From: Gemmobacter sp034519525
Lineage (GTDB): Bacteria > Pseudomonadota > Alphaproteobacteria > Rhodobacterales > Rhodobacteraceae
NCBI GenBank assembly: GCA_034519525.1
Contig: JAXHOJ010000043.1
Location: 1-64,000 of the forward strand
Length of the DNA: 64,000 bases
Direction: 5' to 3'
Shown: in pieces, positions 37,512 to 46,224 of the stretch
Position numbering within the stretch: position 1 is the stretch's first letter
Layout of the letters: every line of letters begins with the position of its first letter
The notes under the pieces: model-generated
What the model saw: the letters and a program-made list of their open reading frames with translations, nothing else
The model's database searches: none
Told to the model about the DNA's origin: nothing
Translations under genes and position numbers: made by a program

Positions 37512-39041
37512 TTATTTCAGCACGACATCCTCGACCGTGATCCCGGACTGGAAGGTCAGGAAGCCCGGCAGGTTCTTGAAGCCCTCAACCGTGCTGCGGG
37601 TTGCAAAGCTCTGATCGCGCCACATCAGGAAGACGAAGGGCGAGGTTTCCAGCGCGCGCTGCATGAAGCGGTCATAGACCTCGGCCCGCTTTTCGGGGTC
37701 AAGCGTGGTGCGCCCTTCGTCCAGCAATGCGTTGATCTCGGCGTCGTTGAACCAGGCCGAGTTGTTGAGCCGCACCAGTGTCTCGCCACCGTAGAAGAAG
37801 TTCGACAGCCAGTCCGGGTCCGTGATATCGCCCGCCGTCCCCGCCACCAGGAAATCATAGTCCCCGGCGGTGTTCTTCGCCATCCGTCCGGCCCAGTCGG
37901 GCAGATCCAGCGTCACCTTGATGCCGATTTTCGCCAGTTCGGCCTGCACCGCAATCGCGGTGTTCTGGTGAAACCCATATTGCACGGTGGACAAAAGACG
38001 CGCCTCGAACCCATCGGGATAGCCCGCTTCAGCCAGCAGGGCCTTGGCCTTTTCGGGGTCATGGCTGAAGTGGTTCGCCGCCGCCTCAGACCAGCCCATG
38101 GTGCCTTCCGGGACCGCGATGCCCCACAGCGGCGTGCCGCGGCCGTTGAAGGCGGTATTGATGATCGATGACCGCTCGATCGCATAGGACACGGCCTGAC
38201 GCACGCGCGGATCGGAGAAGGGACCCTCTTTGGTGTTGAACTGCAGCATCATGAACGGCCCGCCGACACTGTCGAGCGCGATGGCCGGGTCTTCCTCCAG
38301 CGCGGCGGCATCTTTCCACGGCACATAGTCGATGATGTCCACATCGCCCGACTTGATCGCATTGACCCGGGTGTTTTCATCCCCGTAGAAGACATAGTGG
38401 ATCTCATCCACCGTGGGCTTGCCTGGCTTGTAATAGCCGTCGAACTTCTCGACCACGACCTCGCGGCCGCGTTCCCAGCCGACAAAGCGGAACGGTCCCG
38501 CGCCGATGGGGGCGGCATCGGGGGTGTCTGCATTGGCTGCAAGCCAGCTGGCCGGCAGGATCGCCGACTCGGGCAGCGCCAGATAATGCGGGAAGGGCAC
38601 GAAGGGCTTTTCAAGGGTGATCACCACCGTCCGGTCGTCCGGCGTGGTGATTGTATCGATCACCGAAAGCTCGGCCTTGTAGGTCGCGGTGCTGTCTTCG
38701 GCCGTCAGACTTTCCAGCGTGGCCTTGACATCAGCCGCCGTCACCGGGGCGCCGTCGTGGAACTGCGCCTCACGCAGCCGGAAGGTATAGGTCAGCGCAT
38801 CGGCCGAAACCTCATAGCCCTCGGCCAGTTCATGCGACAGATCCCCCGCCGTGCCGTAGTTCAGCAGCCCGCGGTGGATGGCCAGCCGGATCGTGCGCGC
38901 GGTCGCCCCGGCATTGACCTTGGTGTCCAGGGTGCGCGGCTCGCCCGACAGGCCAAAGTAAAGCGATCCCTCGGCCAGCGCCGCGGACCCCAGCAGGGCC
39001 GACAGCACTGCCGTCGTGCAAAGTGACATAAGTTTCTTCAT
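37512..39041 (-). CDS. ABC transporter substrate-binding protein, SBP_bac_5 (oligopeptide/opine type)
   Basis: 509 residues from the ATG at 39041, which has a good AGGGAG ribosome site; codons further upstream are not needed. A signal peptide (MKKLMSLCTTAVLSALLGSAALAEGS) is cut after ALA. The mature protein shows the family 5 pattern: GEPRTLDTKVNAGATARTI, FRLREAQFHDGAPVTAADV, FVGWERGREVVVEKFDGYY and AVSYAIERSSIINTAF. Family 5 proteins bind peptides, opines and also sugars. As the last gene of the operon with a PfkB kinase and deglycase, it probably captures a glycated amino acid or peptide. Confidence 0.88.
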   Translation of the reverse strand: MKKLMSLCTTAVLSALLGSAALAEGSLYFGLSGEPRTLDTKVNAGATARTIRLAIHRGLLNYGTAGDLSHELAEGYEVSADALTYTFRLREAQFHDGAPVTAADVKATLESLTAEDSTATYKAELSVIDTITTPDDRTVVITLEKPFVPFPHYLALPESAILPASWLAANADTPDAAPIGAGPFRFVGWERGREVVVEKFDGYYKPGKPTVDEIHYVFYGDENTRVNAIKSGDVDIIDYVPWKDAAALEEDPAIALDSVGGPFMMLQFNTKEGPFSDPRVRQAVSYAIERSSIINTAFNGRGTPLWGIAVPEGTMGWSEAAANHFSHDPEKAKALLAEAGYPDGFEARLLSTVQYGFHQNTAIAVQAELAKIGIKVTLDLPDWAGRMAKNTAGDYDFLVAGTAGDITDPDWLSNFFYGGETLVRLNNSAWFNDAEINALLDEGRTTLDPEKRAEVYDRFMQRALETSPFVFLMWRDQSFATRSTVEGFKNLPGFLTFQSGITVEDVVLK

Positions 39042-39063
39042 TTTTTTCTCCCTGTTGTGAATG

Positions 39064-39921
39064 TCAGACCTGGCGCAGCCGCGGATCGAGATGATCCCGC
39101 AGGGCATCGCCGATAATGTTGATGGCCAGAACCGTCACCGCGAGGCAGGCCGAGGGCCACAGCACATAAAGCGGGTTCTGTCCCAGATAGCCGCGCGCGG
39201 TGCCGATCATTTGGCCCCAGGACGGTTCGGGCGGAACGATCCCCAGCCCCAGAAAGCTTAGCCCGCTTTCCAGCAGGATCGCCGCGGCCAGCGTCAGCGT
39301 GGCCTGCACCACCAGCGGCGACAGAATGTTGGGCAGGATCCCCGTTGCCACCACGCGCCAGTAGCCCGCGCCCATCGAATGCTCGGCCTCGATGAACTCC
39401 TGCCGTACGACCTGCAGGGTGGCCGCCTGCGCGACGCGGGCGAAATGCGGGATATAGAGAATGCCGATCACGATGATCAGGCTGGAGACCCCGCTTTTCC
39501 AGAAGCCCACCGCAAGCAGCGCCAACAGGATGGGCGGGAAAGACAGCATGACATCGACGCCGCGCATGATCGCCGTGCCCAGCCAGTGCGGCCCGTAGGC
39601 GGCAAAGATGCCGAGGGCTGTGCCTCCGGCCGCAGCAATCGCCGTGGCGCCGACCGCGACCAGCATCGTGGGCCGGATACCGATCAGCAACCGGCTGAGC
39701 AAATCGCGCCCGAATTCATCGGTGCCCAGAAGGTGCGCCGACGATGGCCCCTGCAGCACGGCCTGCGGGTCGATGGCAAAGGCATCCTGCGGCGCCAGCA
39801 CCGGCCCCAGCAGCGCAACCAGCACGATCAGCGCCAGAACCGCCAGCCACAGCCGGATGGCCGGATGGCTGCGCGCCAGATCGCGCAGGGTGTGGACGAT
39901 CCTTCTCATGGGGGGCGTCAT
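39064..39921 (-). CDS. Peptide-type ABC transporter permease, DppC-like
   Basis: 285 residues, about six membrane helices. The N-terminal region has LLGTDEFGRDLLSRLLIGIR, the mark of DppC/OppC permeases, and the coupling helix is IEAEHSMGAGYWRVVATGILPNI. The start overlaps the stop of the partner permease by four bases. Confidence 0.92.
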   Translation of the reverse strand: MTPPMRRIVHTLRDLARSHPAIRLWLAVLALIVLVALLGPVLAPQDAFAIDPQAVLQGPSSAHLLGTDEFGRDLLSRLLIGIRPTMLVAVGATAIAAAGGTALGIFAAYGPHWLGTAIMRGVDVMLSFPPILLALLAVGFWKSGVSSLIIVIGILYIPHFARVAQAATLQVVRQEFIEAEHSMGAGYWRVVATGILPNILSPLVVQATLTLAAAILLESGLSFLGLGIVPPEPSWGQMIGTARGYLGQNPLYVLWPSACLAVTVLAINIIGDALRDHLDPRLRQV

Positions 39922-40892
39922 TGGCGTCTCCGGCGGATGCGGGGGTCAAGCAGGCTGTAGATCAGCTCGACCGCCAGGTTGATCAGGATGAACGCGGCGG
40001 CGATGGTCAGGATGGCGCCCTGCACCATCGGGTAATCCCGATCGCCCACCGCCTTGACCAGCATCGTGGCCAGTCCGGGCCAGTTGAACAGCGCTTCGAC
40101 CAGAACCGTGCCGCCAAGCAGGTTGCCCAGTTGCAGCCCCACGATGGTGACAATCGGGATCGCGGCGCTGCGCAGGACGTGTTGCCAGATGATCTGGGTT
40201 TCGCCCATGCCCTTGGCGCGCAGCGTCCGCACGAAATCGCGGCCAAGGATCTCCAGCATCGACGCCCGCGTCATCCGCGCGATTGAGGCGGCAAGCCCCA
40301 GACCAAGGGTCACGCCCGGCAGCACAAGCTTGCGGAAATGTTCCAGCGGGTTGCGCGACAGATCTGTGTAACCTGAGGCAGGAAGCCAGTTCAGCCCCTG
40401 CGCGAAAATCAGGATCAGGATCGCGCCAAGGATATAGACCGGCACCGAAATCCCGAGAGTCGTGGCCGAGGTCAGCAGGCTGTCGGCCCATGTTCCGCGC
40501 CGGAGCGCGGCTGCGATGCCGACCGGCAGGCCGATCAGCACCGCCACAAGGATTGCCGCAACCGCAAGCTCCAGCGTTCGCGGAAGGGTCTGGGCGATGT
40601 AGTCGGCAACAGGGTAGTCATTGGCCAGCGAGCGGCCGAAATCCCCCTGCACCACGCCCCACAGCCAGTCGAAATACTGCACTGCAATCGGCCGGTCGAG
40701 GCCCAGCTTCTCGCGCAGCGCGGCCACCGCCTCGGGGGCCGGGTTGCTCTCCTGACCCAGAAGGATCATCACCGGGTCGCCGGGCAGCAGGAACAGCATC
40801 GCAAAGACCAGTGATGCCACCGCAAGAAGCTGCAGCGATGCCGTCCCAAGACGGCGCAGAACGACCGACGTGACCGCAAGCAAAGGGCTCAT
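39918..40892 (-). CDS. Peptide-type ABC transporter permease, DppB-like
   Basis: 324 residues with six membrane helices. Typical DppB features are the leading helix with FLLPGDPVMILLG, the LGLDRPIAVQYFDWLWGVVQGDFGRS stretch and the coupling loop VRTLRAKGMGETQIIWQHVL. Overlaps both neighbours, so it is cotranscribed with the ATPase and DppC-like genes. Confidence 0.92.
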   Translation of the reverse strand: MSPLLAVTSVVLRRLGTASLQLLAVASLVFAMLFLLPGDPVMILLGQESNPAPEAVAALREKLGLDRPIAVQYFDWLWGVVQGDFGRSLANDYPVADYIAQTLPRTLELAVAAILVAVLIGLPVGIAAALRRGTWADSLLTSATTLGISVPVYILGAILILIFAQGLNWLPASGYTDLSRNPLEHFRKLVLPGVTLGLGLAASIARMTRASMLEILGRDFVRTLRAKGMGETQIIWQHVLRSAAIPIVTIVGLQLGNLLGGTVLVEALFNWPGLATMLVKAVGDRDYPMVQGAILTIAAAFILINLAVELIYSLLDPRIRRRRQ

Positions 40893-42574
40893 TGCGATAT
40901 CTCCTCTGGACGGACACTCTCGCCCGGAATGCGGGGCACAGCCGACAAGAGCGCGCGGGTATACGGGGCCTTCGGCGCGGCAAAGATCTCATCCGCCGGT
41001 CCGGCCTCGACGATGCGGCCCTTCTGCATGACGGCGATCCGATCGCTGACATGTTCGACCACCGAAAGGTCATGGCTGATGAACAGATAGGCCAGATCGT
41101 GTTCGGCCTGCAGATCGGCCAGAAGGTTCAGGACCTGCGCCTGCACCGACAGATCCAGCGCCGACACCGCCTCGTCACAGATCACCAGCTTCGGATTCAG
41201 TGCAAGGGCTCGCGCAATCACGATGCGCTGGCGCTGGCCGCCTGAAAATTCATGCGGATAGCGTGACAGCGCGCTGCGGGGCAGACCCACATGTTCCACC
41301 AGCCGCGCCACCCGGGCCTGACGACTGGTGGCATCGCCCTCGCCATGGATGATCAGCGGCGCGCTGACCAGTTCCTCGACCGTCTGCCGTGGATTGAGCG
41401 AGCCGAAAGGGTTCTGGAACACCATCGAAATCTCGCGCCGCAGCGGCCCCATCGCCTTGGGCGGCAGATGGGTGATGTCGCGGCCCGCAAACAGCATCTG
41501 CCCGCTGTCCGGCTGGGACAGGCGCAGGATCAGCCGCGAAAGCGTGGTCTTGCCGCAGCCGGATTCACCCACCAGCCCCAGAGTCTCGCGCGGCCAGAGC
41601 GACAGCGATACACCGTCAACCGCGCGCAAGGTGCGCGCACCGGCCATCAGCCCGCCGGGAATCCGGTAGCTTTTGCCCAGATCGCGCAGTTCCAGCAGCG
41701 GCGGACCGCTGCGGTCGGGCGGGGCGCGCAGCGCGATGGGGCGGGTGGTGCCCGCCGCCGCCGCGGCCACGGTCGTCAGCCCCTCGCCGGGTGCCTGGCG
41801 GCCCTTCGGCATCGCTCCGATCAAGCCGCGGGTATAGGGTTGCTGCGGCCGGGTGAACAGGTCGGCGGTCTTCGCCTCTTCCACCATCTGGCCCTGATAC
41901 ATCACCGCCACCCGGTCGGCCGTCTGGGCGATCACCCCAAGGTCATGGGTGATCAGCAAGATCGCCGCGCCGACCTCCCGGTTCAGGTCGCGCAGAAGGT
42001 CCAGAACCTGCCGCTGCACGGTCACATCCAGCGCGGTCGTCGGCTCGTCAGCGATGATGATGCGCGGGCTGCAGACGATCGCCATGGCAATCATGACCCG
42101 TTGGCACTGCCCGCCCGAGAGCTCATGCGGGTAGGCCCGCATCGCCCGCGCCGGATCGGGCAGCCGGACCTTCGCAAACAGGTCCAGCGCGCGCGCCCGG
42201 GCGGCACGACGGCCGATTGCCTCGTGCAGCAGGATCGCCTCGATCACCTGATCGCCGCAGCGATACAGGGGATCCAGCGAGGCCATCGGATCCTGAAAGA
42301 TCATCGAGATTTCGGCGCCGCGGCGGCGCCGCAGCGCCTCGGGCGGCAGGCGCAGCAGATCGACGCCCTGGTCCAGCACGCGGCCCGCCGTCACCACCGC
42401 ATTGGGGGGCAGTAGACCCATGACCGCCAGCGACATCAGTGTCTTGCCGCTGCCGGATTCCCCGACCAGCCCAAGGATTTCGCCCGGGGAGATTTCAAAG
42501 GACATGTCGGTGACCGCCGGGCGCAGCCCTTCGGCGGTGCGGAACGCAATGGACAGCCCCTCGACCTTCAGCAT
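40889..42574 (-). CDS. Fused peptide-type ABC transporter ATPase (DppD-DppF in one chain)
   Basis: 561 residues with two complete nucleotide-binding domains. Domain 1: Walker A GESGSGKT, near residue 38, signature LSGGQCQRVMIAMAI and Walker B IIADEPTTALD. Domain 2: Walker A GESGCGKTTLSRL, near 338, signature FSGGQRQRIVIARAL and Walker B VICDEAVSALDLS; note DEA in place of DEP. It drives the two permeases. It overlaps the PfkB kinase gene by seven bases, tying transport and catabolism in one transcript. Confidence 0.93.
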   Translation of the reverse strand: MLKVEGLSIAFRTAEGLRPAVTDMSFEISPGEILGLVGESGSGKTLMSLAVMGLLPPNAVVTAGRVLDQGVDLLRLPPEALRRRRGAEISMIFQDPMASLDPLYRCGDQVIEAILLHEAIGRRAARARALDLFAKVRLPDPARAMRAYPHELSGGQCQRVMIAMAIVCSPRIIIADEPTTALDVTVQRQVLDLLRDLNREVGAAILLITHDLGVIAQTADRVAVMYQGQMVEEAKTADLFTRPQQPYTRGLIGAMPKGRQAPGEGLTTVAAAAAGTTRPIALRAPPDRSGPPLLELRDLGKSYRIPGGLMAGARTLRAVDGVSLSLWPRETLGLVGESGCGKTTLSRLILRLSQPDSGQMLFAGRDITHLPPKAMGPLRREISMVFQNPFGSLNPRQTVEELVSAPLIIHGEGDATSRQARVARLVEHVGLPRSALSRYPHEFSGGQRQRIVIARALALNPKLVICDEAVSALDLSVQAQVLNLLADLQAEHDLAYLFISHDLSVVEHVSDRIAVMQKGRIVEAGPADEIFAAPKAPYTRALLSAVPRIPGESVRPEEISQ

Positions 42575-43458
42575 GACAGGTCCCCCTCGGGCAGGGGTGC
42601 GGCCTCGCCGAAGGCGCCCTCAAGGCCACAGATTTCCGCGGCGAAGGGCGCTGCCTCGGCCATGGCCGCGGCAAGTGCTGCATCGCCGGGCGGCGTTCCG
42701 CGCTGCCAGCCCCGGGCCACAAGGCCCAGAAGCGTGGCGGTCAGGAAGGCATCTCCCGCGCCAAGGGTATCCACCACCCGGGCCGGGGCCGGTTCCTGCG
42801 CAACTAGCCCCCCACCGCACGAGGCCAGCGCCCCTTCGGCCCCCATGGTGGCCAGCACGACGCCGATCCCTGCGGCATGGGCGCGGGCAATCACCGCCTC
42901 GGCCCGGTCGCGCCCGCCTTCGCCCACCGACAGGGCAGCCAGATCGACATGCGGCCCGATCCGCTCCAGCAGATCGCTGTCGCGCCAGGTCCAGGAACAA
43001 TCGTACGACAGCAGGGGCGAGGCTGCCGAGATCGCCGCAAGCGACAGATCCAGATGAGAAAAACAGCTTGTATGCACTATGTCGGACCCGCCGAGATAGG
43101 TCAGCACCGCCGCATCCGGGACAAAGGGCGAAAGCCTCGCGACGCCGCCCTTGTTCGACCCGCAGAACACCCGGTTGCCGCCATCCAGACGCACAAGCGC
43201 GCGCCCGTTCTCGCCCGTGACCAGACGGCAGTGATCGGTGGCAATGCCAAGCCGGGCCAGCACCGCACGCACATGATCGCCCGCCGGATCGGTGCCGAAG
43301 GTGCCCAGATAGGCAGCCCGTGCGCCGCGCCGCGCGGCATATACCGCCGCGTTCAGTGCATTTCCGCCGGGATACATGCGCCCGCGGTCAAGGTAACAGT
43401 CGACGACGTTGTCGCCAAACCCAATCAGCCTGATGCCAGTTTCGGCCATGCCAGCCAT
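42568..43458 (-). CDS. PfkB-family kinase, FrlD-like (fructosamine kinase candidate)
   Basis: 296 residues. It opens GIRLIGFGDNVVDCYLDRGRMYPGGNALNAAVYAARRG, the N-terminal ribokinase motif in the form seen in fructoselysine 6-kinases (GDNVVD, YPGGNALN), and ends with the catalytic signature DTLGAGDAFLTATLLG near residue 240. A sibling of the FrlD-like kinase at 50545-51378. Expected reaction: ATP-dependent phosphorylation at C6 of the sugar of an N-fructosyl (Amadori) compound, for the SIS deglycase encoded just upstream. Confidence 0.8.
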   Translation of the reverse strand: MAGMAETGIRLIGFGDNVVDCYLDRGRMYPGGNALNAAVYAARRGARAAYLGTFGTDPAGDHVRAVLARLGIATDHCRLVTGENGRALVRLDGGNRVFCGSNKGGVARLSPFVPDAAVLTYLGGSDIVHTSCFSHLDLSLAAISAASPLLSYDCSWTWRDSDLLERIGPHVDLAALSVGEGGRDRAEAVIARAHAAGIGVVLATMGAEGALASCGGGLVAQEPAPARVVDTLGAGDAFLTATLLGLVARGWQRGTPPGDAALAAAMAEAAPFAAEICGLEGAFGEAAPLPEGDLSC

Positions 43459-43497
43459 CCTTGCGTCCCTGCGGTCACATCACATCGAAATGCGGGG

Positions 43498-43522
43498 CCC
43501 GCCCCGGCCGAGCCGGGACGGG
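43498..43522 (-). other. Intercistronic hairpin between deglycase and kinase genes
   Basis: CCCGCCCCGGC and GCCGGGACGGG form an 11-position stem with one mismatch and a 3-base loop. No T run follows in the direction of transcription, so it is more likely an mRNA-stability or attenuation element than a terminator. Confidence 0.4.
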
Positions 43523-43533
43523 AGGTTGCGGTC

Positions 43534-44580
43534 TCAGTAGTCGATCTTCCACATGTACCGGCGGACGGAGAGCGGGTGTTCGCGCAGCACCGACAGCGTG
43601 TGCGCGAACCAGTACCACGTCACCCCGATCACGAAGGGCGACAGCAGCGGCGACACCTGCGGATATTTGCCCGCATCGAAGCAGATCACCTTTTCCGTCA
43701 CGCGGCGCGTGAAATCCAGGGCGCGCTGGTCGATGCGGCGGTTCTCGCCCGCATCCATAAGGTAGATATAGGCTTGATCAGGATCCGCGACTTCGAAGGG
43801 CCCGTGGCGGAATTCGCCGGTGTGGATATCAGACGCATCGATCCAGAGCATCTCGTTGAAGATGCAGATCGAATACTGGTAGTTCAGCGCCGAGAGAATT
43901 CCCGACGACATCACATAATAGATCTCTTCGTCCTTGTGGCGCCGTGCCAGCTCCATGCCGCGCTCCCGCTCGGCATCCTTGATCTGGTGCAGCTGGGCGG
44001 GCATCGTCTTCAGCCCGTCGATCAGCTCGCGGCCCTGCGGGGCGCCGATCCGCTTCAGGAAATGCGCCGCGAACAGATAGGCCAGCATGGTCTTGGGCAT
44101 GCCCGGCAGCTCTTTGCTGTAGGGCAGCAGGTAATCGCAGGTCTTGGCAAGGCTGCTGTCCTCGCCCGAGGTCAGCGCCACGGTCACCGCACCGGCCGCC
44201 GCCGCCCACCGCGCCGCGGTCACGGTGTCTTCGGTCTCGCCGTTGTGCGAGGTGAGCAGGACGACGGCAGAACCGTCAACCGGCTTGGGGCGCCGGGTTT
44301 CGAATTCCGTTGAATTGATCCGTTCGATCCGCAGATCGCAGAACCGGTCAAGGATGTATTTCACCGGCTCGATATAGCTATTCGAACCGCCCGCGCCGAC
44401 CAGATAGATCGACTTGATCTCGCGCCCGGCAAAGACCTTTTCGACAATCGCCTCGGCCTGCGGGTTTCCCACGTCAAAGGTGCGCTCGAGCACGCCCTTC
44501 AGATAGTCGCCCTCCAGATAGTTCGGGTTGGGGGCGGCCTTGATCTCGGCAAGGCTGGGGGTGTGGTTTTCCAGAGTCAT
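43534..44580 (-). CDS. SIS-domain deglycase, FrlB/FraB-like
   Basis: 348 residues with two SIS domains. The first has YLVGAGGSNSYIEPVKYIL and VVLLTSHNGETEDTV (the Ser/Thr-rich phosphosugar loop). The second carries ASDIHTGEFRHGPFEV near residue 255, where the Glu and His of the H-x-G-E...HGPFE motif are the likely catalytic pair in the FrlB/FraB group. The C-terminus HPLSVRRYMWKIDY is almost identical to that of the paralogue at 54535. Function: splitting of a 6-phosphofructosyl amino acid into glucose 6-phosphate and amino acid. It follows HyuB by 21 bases. Confidence 0.8.
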   Translation of the reverse strand: MTLENHTPSLAEIKAAPNPNYLEGDYLKGVLERTFDVGNPQAEAIVEKVFAGREIKSIYLVGAGGSNSYIEPVKYILDRFCDLRIERINSTEFETRRPKPVDGSAVVLLTSHNGETEDTVTAARWAAAAGAVTVALTSGEDSSLAKTCDYLLPYSKELPGMPKTMLAYLFAAHFLKRIGAPQGRELIDGLKTMPAQLHQIKDAERERGMELARRHKDEEIYYVMSSGILSALNYQYSICIFNEMLWIDASDIHTGEFRHGPFEVADPDQAYIYLMDAGENRRIDQRALDFTRRVTEKVICFDAGKYPQVSPLLSPFVIGVTWYWFAHTLSVLREHPLSVRRYMWKIDY

Positions 44581-44601
44581 CTGTCTTTCCCGTTGAATGG
44601 T

Positions 44602-46224
44602 TCAGGAAGCAGGGCCGAAGCCACCGCCGCCGGGGGTCTGGAGCGACAGAGCGTCACCCCGGTTGAGGACCACGTTGGTGATCGAAATATCGTGCTCGGT
44701 CTCGGCGCCGCCCGCCGGGCACAGTTTCAGATGCGCAACCTCGCCCGGGCCGCCGCCATAGACGCCCTCGGCAGGCGTGCGCAGCCCCTCGCACGAGGCA
44801 TTGGCGCGGATGCCGTCGGTGATGGCGATGACCTCGCGGATGATGCCCATGCCGCCCGGCTGCGCGCCGGTGCCGCCCGATCCACTGGCCAGCGCATAGC
44901 GCCGCACCATCAGCGGATATTCGATCTCCAGCGCCTCGGTCGGCAGGTTCGAGGTGTTGGTGATATGGACCTGAATCCCGTTCATGCCGGGATGCGCCTG
45001 CGAGGCCCCAGCCCCGCCGCCCACCGTTTCAAGGTAGACAAAGTTGCCCTTCCGGGTCTTGTGCGGCCCGAAGAAGATCATCGTGGCGTTCATGTCCGCC
45101 GAAGAGGCGAAGACCTTCTCCGCGGGCAGCACCCCTGCAAAGGCCTGAAACACTGCGCGGACCACGCGCTGACAGCTGGTCGACCGGATGCCCACTGCCG
45201 CGGGAAAGGCCGGGCGCACCAGCGTGCCTTCCTCGGCGATGATGCGGACCGGGCGGGTCATGCCGTCATTCGGCGGCAGCGTCGGGTCCAGCAGTGCCTT
45301 GATGCAGTAGTAGACCGTGGCATCCAGCGCCGTGCGCGGGATGTTGACCGCCCCGCGCGCCTGCGGGGCCGTGCCGGAGAAATCGAAGGTCAGCGTATCG
45401 CCCGCCACCGTGACCGCCACCGCAATGCGGCAGGGTTCGTGGCCGACGCCGTCGCCGTCGATCCAGGCCTCGCCCGAGAACGTGCCGTCCGGCAGTTCGG
45501 CAATGCGCCTGCGCAGCCGTGCCTCGGAATAGGCGATCAGATCGCCCACCGCGCGATCGACCACCGCAAGACCGAAGGTCTGGCACAGCGCCTCCAGCTT
45601 GCGCCGGCCGATTTCGTTGGTGGCGATCTGCACCTTCAGGTCCAGCACCCGCTCCAGCGGGTCACGGCTGTTGGTGGCGACCAGCTGCACGATCTGATCG
45701 TCCAGCACCCCCTCGCGCACGATCTTCAGCACGGGGATCCGCAGCCCTTCCTGAAAGATCGAGGTCTGCGACGGATCGCAGGAGCCCGGCACCCCGCCGC
45801 CGACATCGGAATGGTGGCCAAGGTTCGCCGCAAAGAAGCCCAGCCGCCCCTCGATGAACACCGGGGTCAGGATAGAGATGTCCGGCGTGTGCGAACCGCC
45901 CGCCAGATAGGGGTCGTTGCAGATGAAGGCGTCACCCGGGTGGATCTGATCCAGCGGAAAGTTTTCCAGCACCGCCTGCACCCCGCCCTGCAACGAGCCG
46001 AGATGCACCGGAATATGGCTGGCCTGCACGATCAGGCGGCCCTGACCATCGAACAGGCCGACGGAACAGTCCTTGCGTTCCTTGATGTTGGTCGAGAAGG
46101 ACGAGCGCACCAGCGACAGGCCCATCTCATCGGTGATCGACATGAACCTGTTGGAATAGACCTCCATCTCGATCACGTCGAAATCGCGGGCCGGTGCAGT
46201 GGCGGCGGGGGTGGGGGCGGGCAT
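44602..46224 (-). CDS. hyuB: Hydantoinase/5-oxoprolinase subunit B (HyuB)
   Basis: 540 residues, the normal length for HyuB. Conserved stretches include DVIEMEVYSNRFMSITDEMGLSL, near the start, HPGDAFICNDPYLAGGSHTPDISI, AANLGHHSDVGGGVPGSCDP and GGGAGASQAHPGMNG. With HyuA it opens a cyclic amide (hydantoin, 5-oxoproline or related) using ATP. It starts one base inside the HyuA stop (TGATG). Confidence 0.92.
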   Translation of the reverse strand: MPAPTPAATAPARDFDVIEMEVYSNRFMSITDEMGLSLVRSSFSTNIKERKDCSVGLFDGQGRLIVQASHIPVHLGSLQGGVQAVLENFPLDQIHPGDAFICNDPYLAGGSHTPDISILTPVFIEGRLGFFAANLGHHSDVGGGVPGSCDPSQTSIFQEGLRIPVLKIVREGVLDDQIVQLVATNSRDPLERVLDLKVQIATNEIGRRKLEALCQTFGLAVVDRAVGDLIAYSEARLRRRIAELPDGTFSGEAWIDGDGVGHEPCRIAVAVTVAGDTLTFDFSGTAPQARGAVNIPRTALDATVYYCIKALLDPTLPPNDGMTRPVRIIAEEGTLVRPAFPAAVGIRSTSCQRVVRAVFQAFAGVLPAEKVFASSADMNATMIFFGPHKTRKGNFVYLETVGGGAGASQAHPGMNGIQVHITNTSNLPTEALEIEYPLMVRRYALASGSGGTGAQPGGMGIIREVIAITDGIRANASCEGLRTPAEGVYGGGPGEVAHLKLCPAGGAETEHDISITNVVLNRGDALSLQTPGGGGFGPAS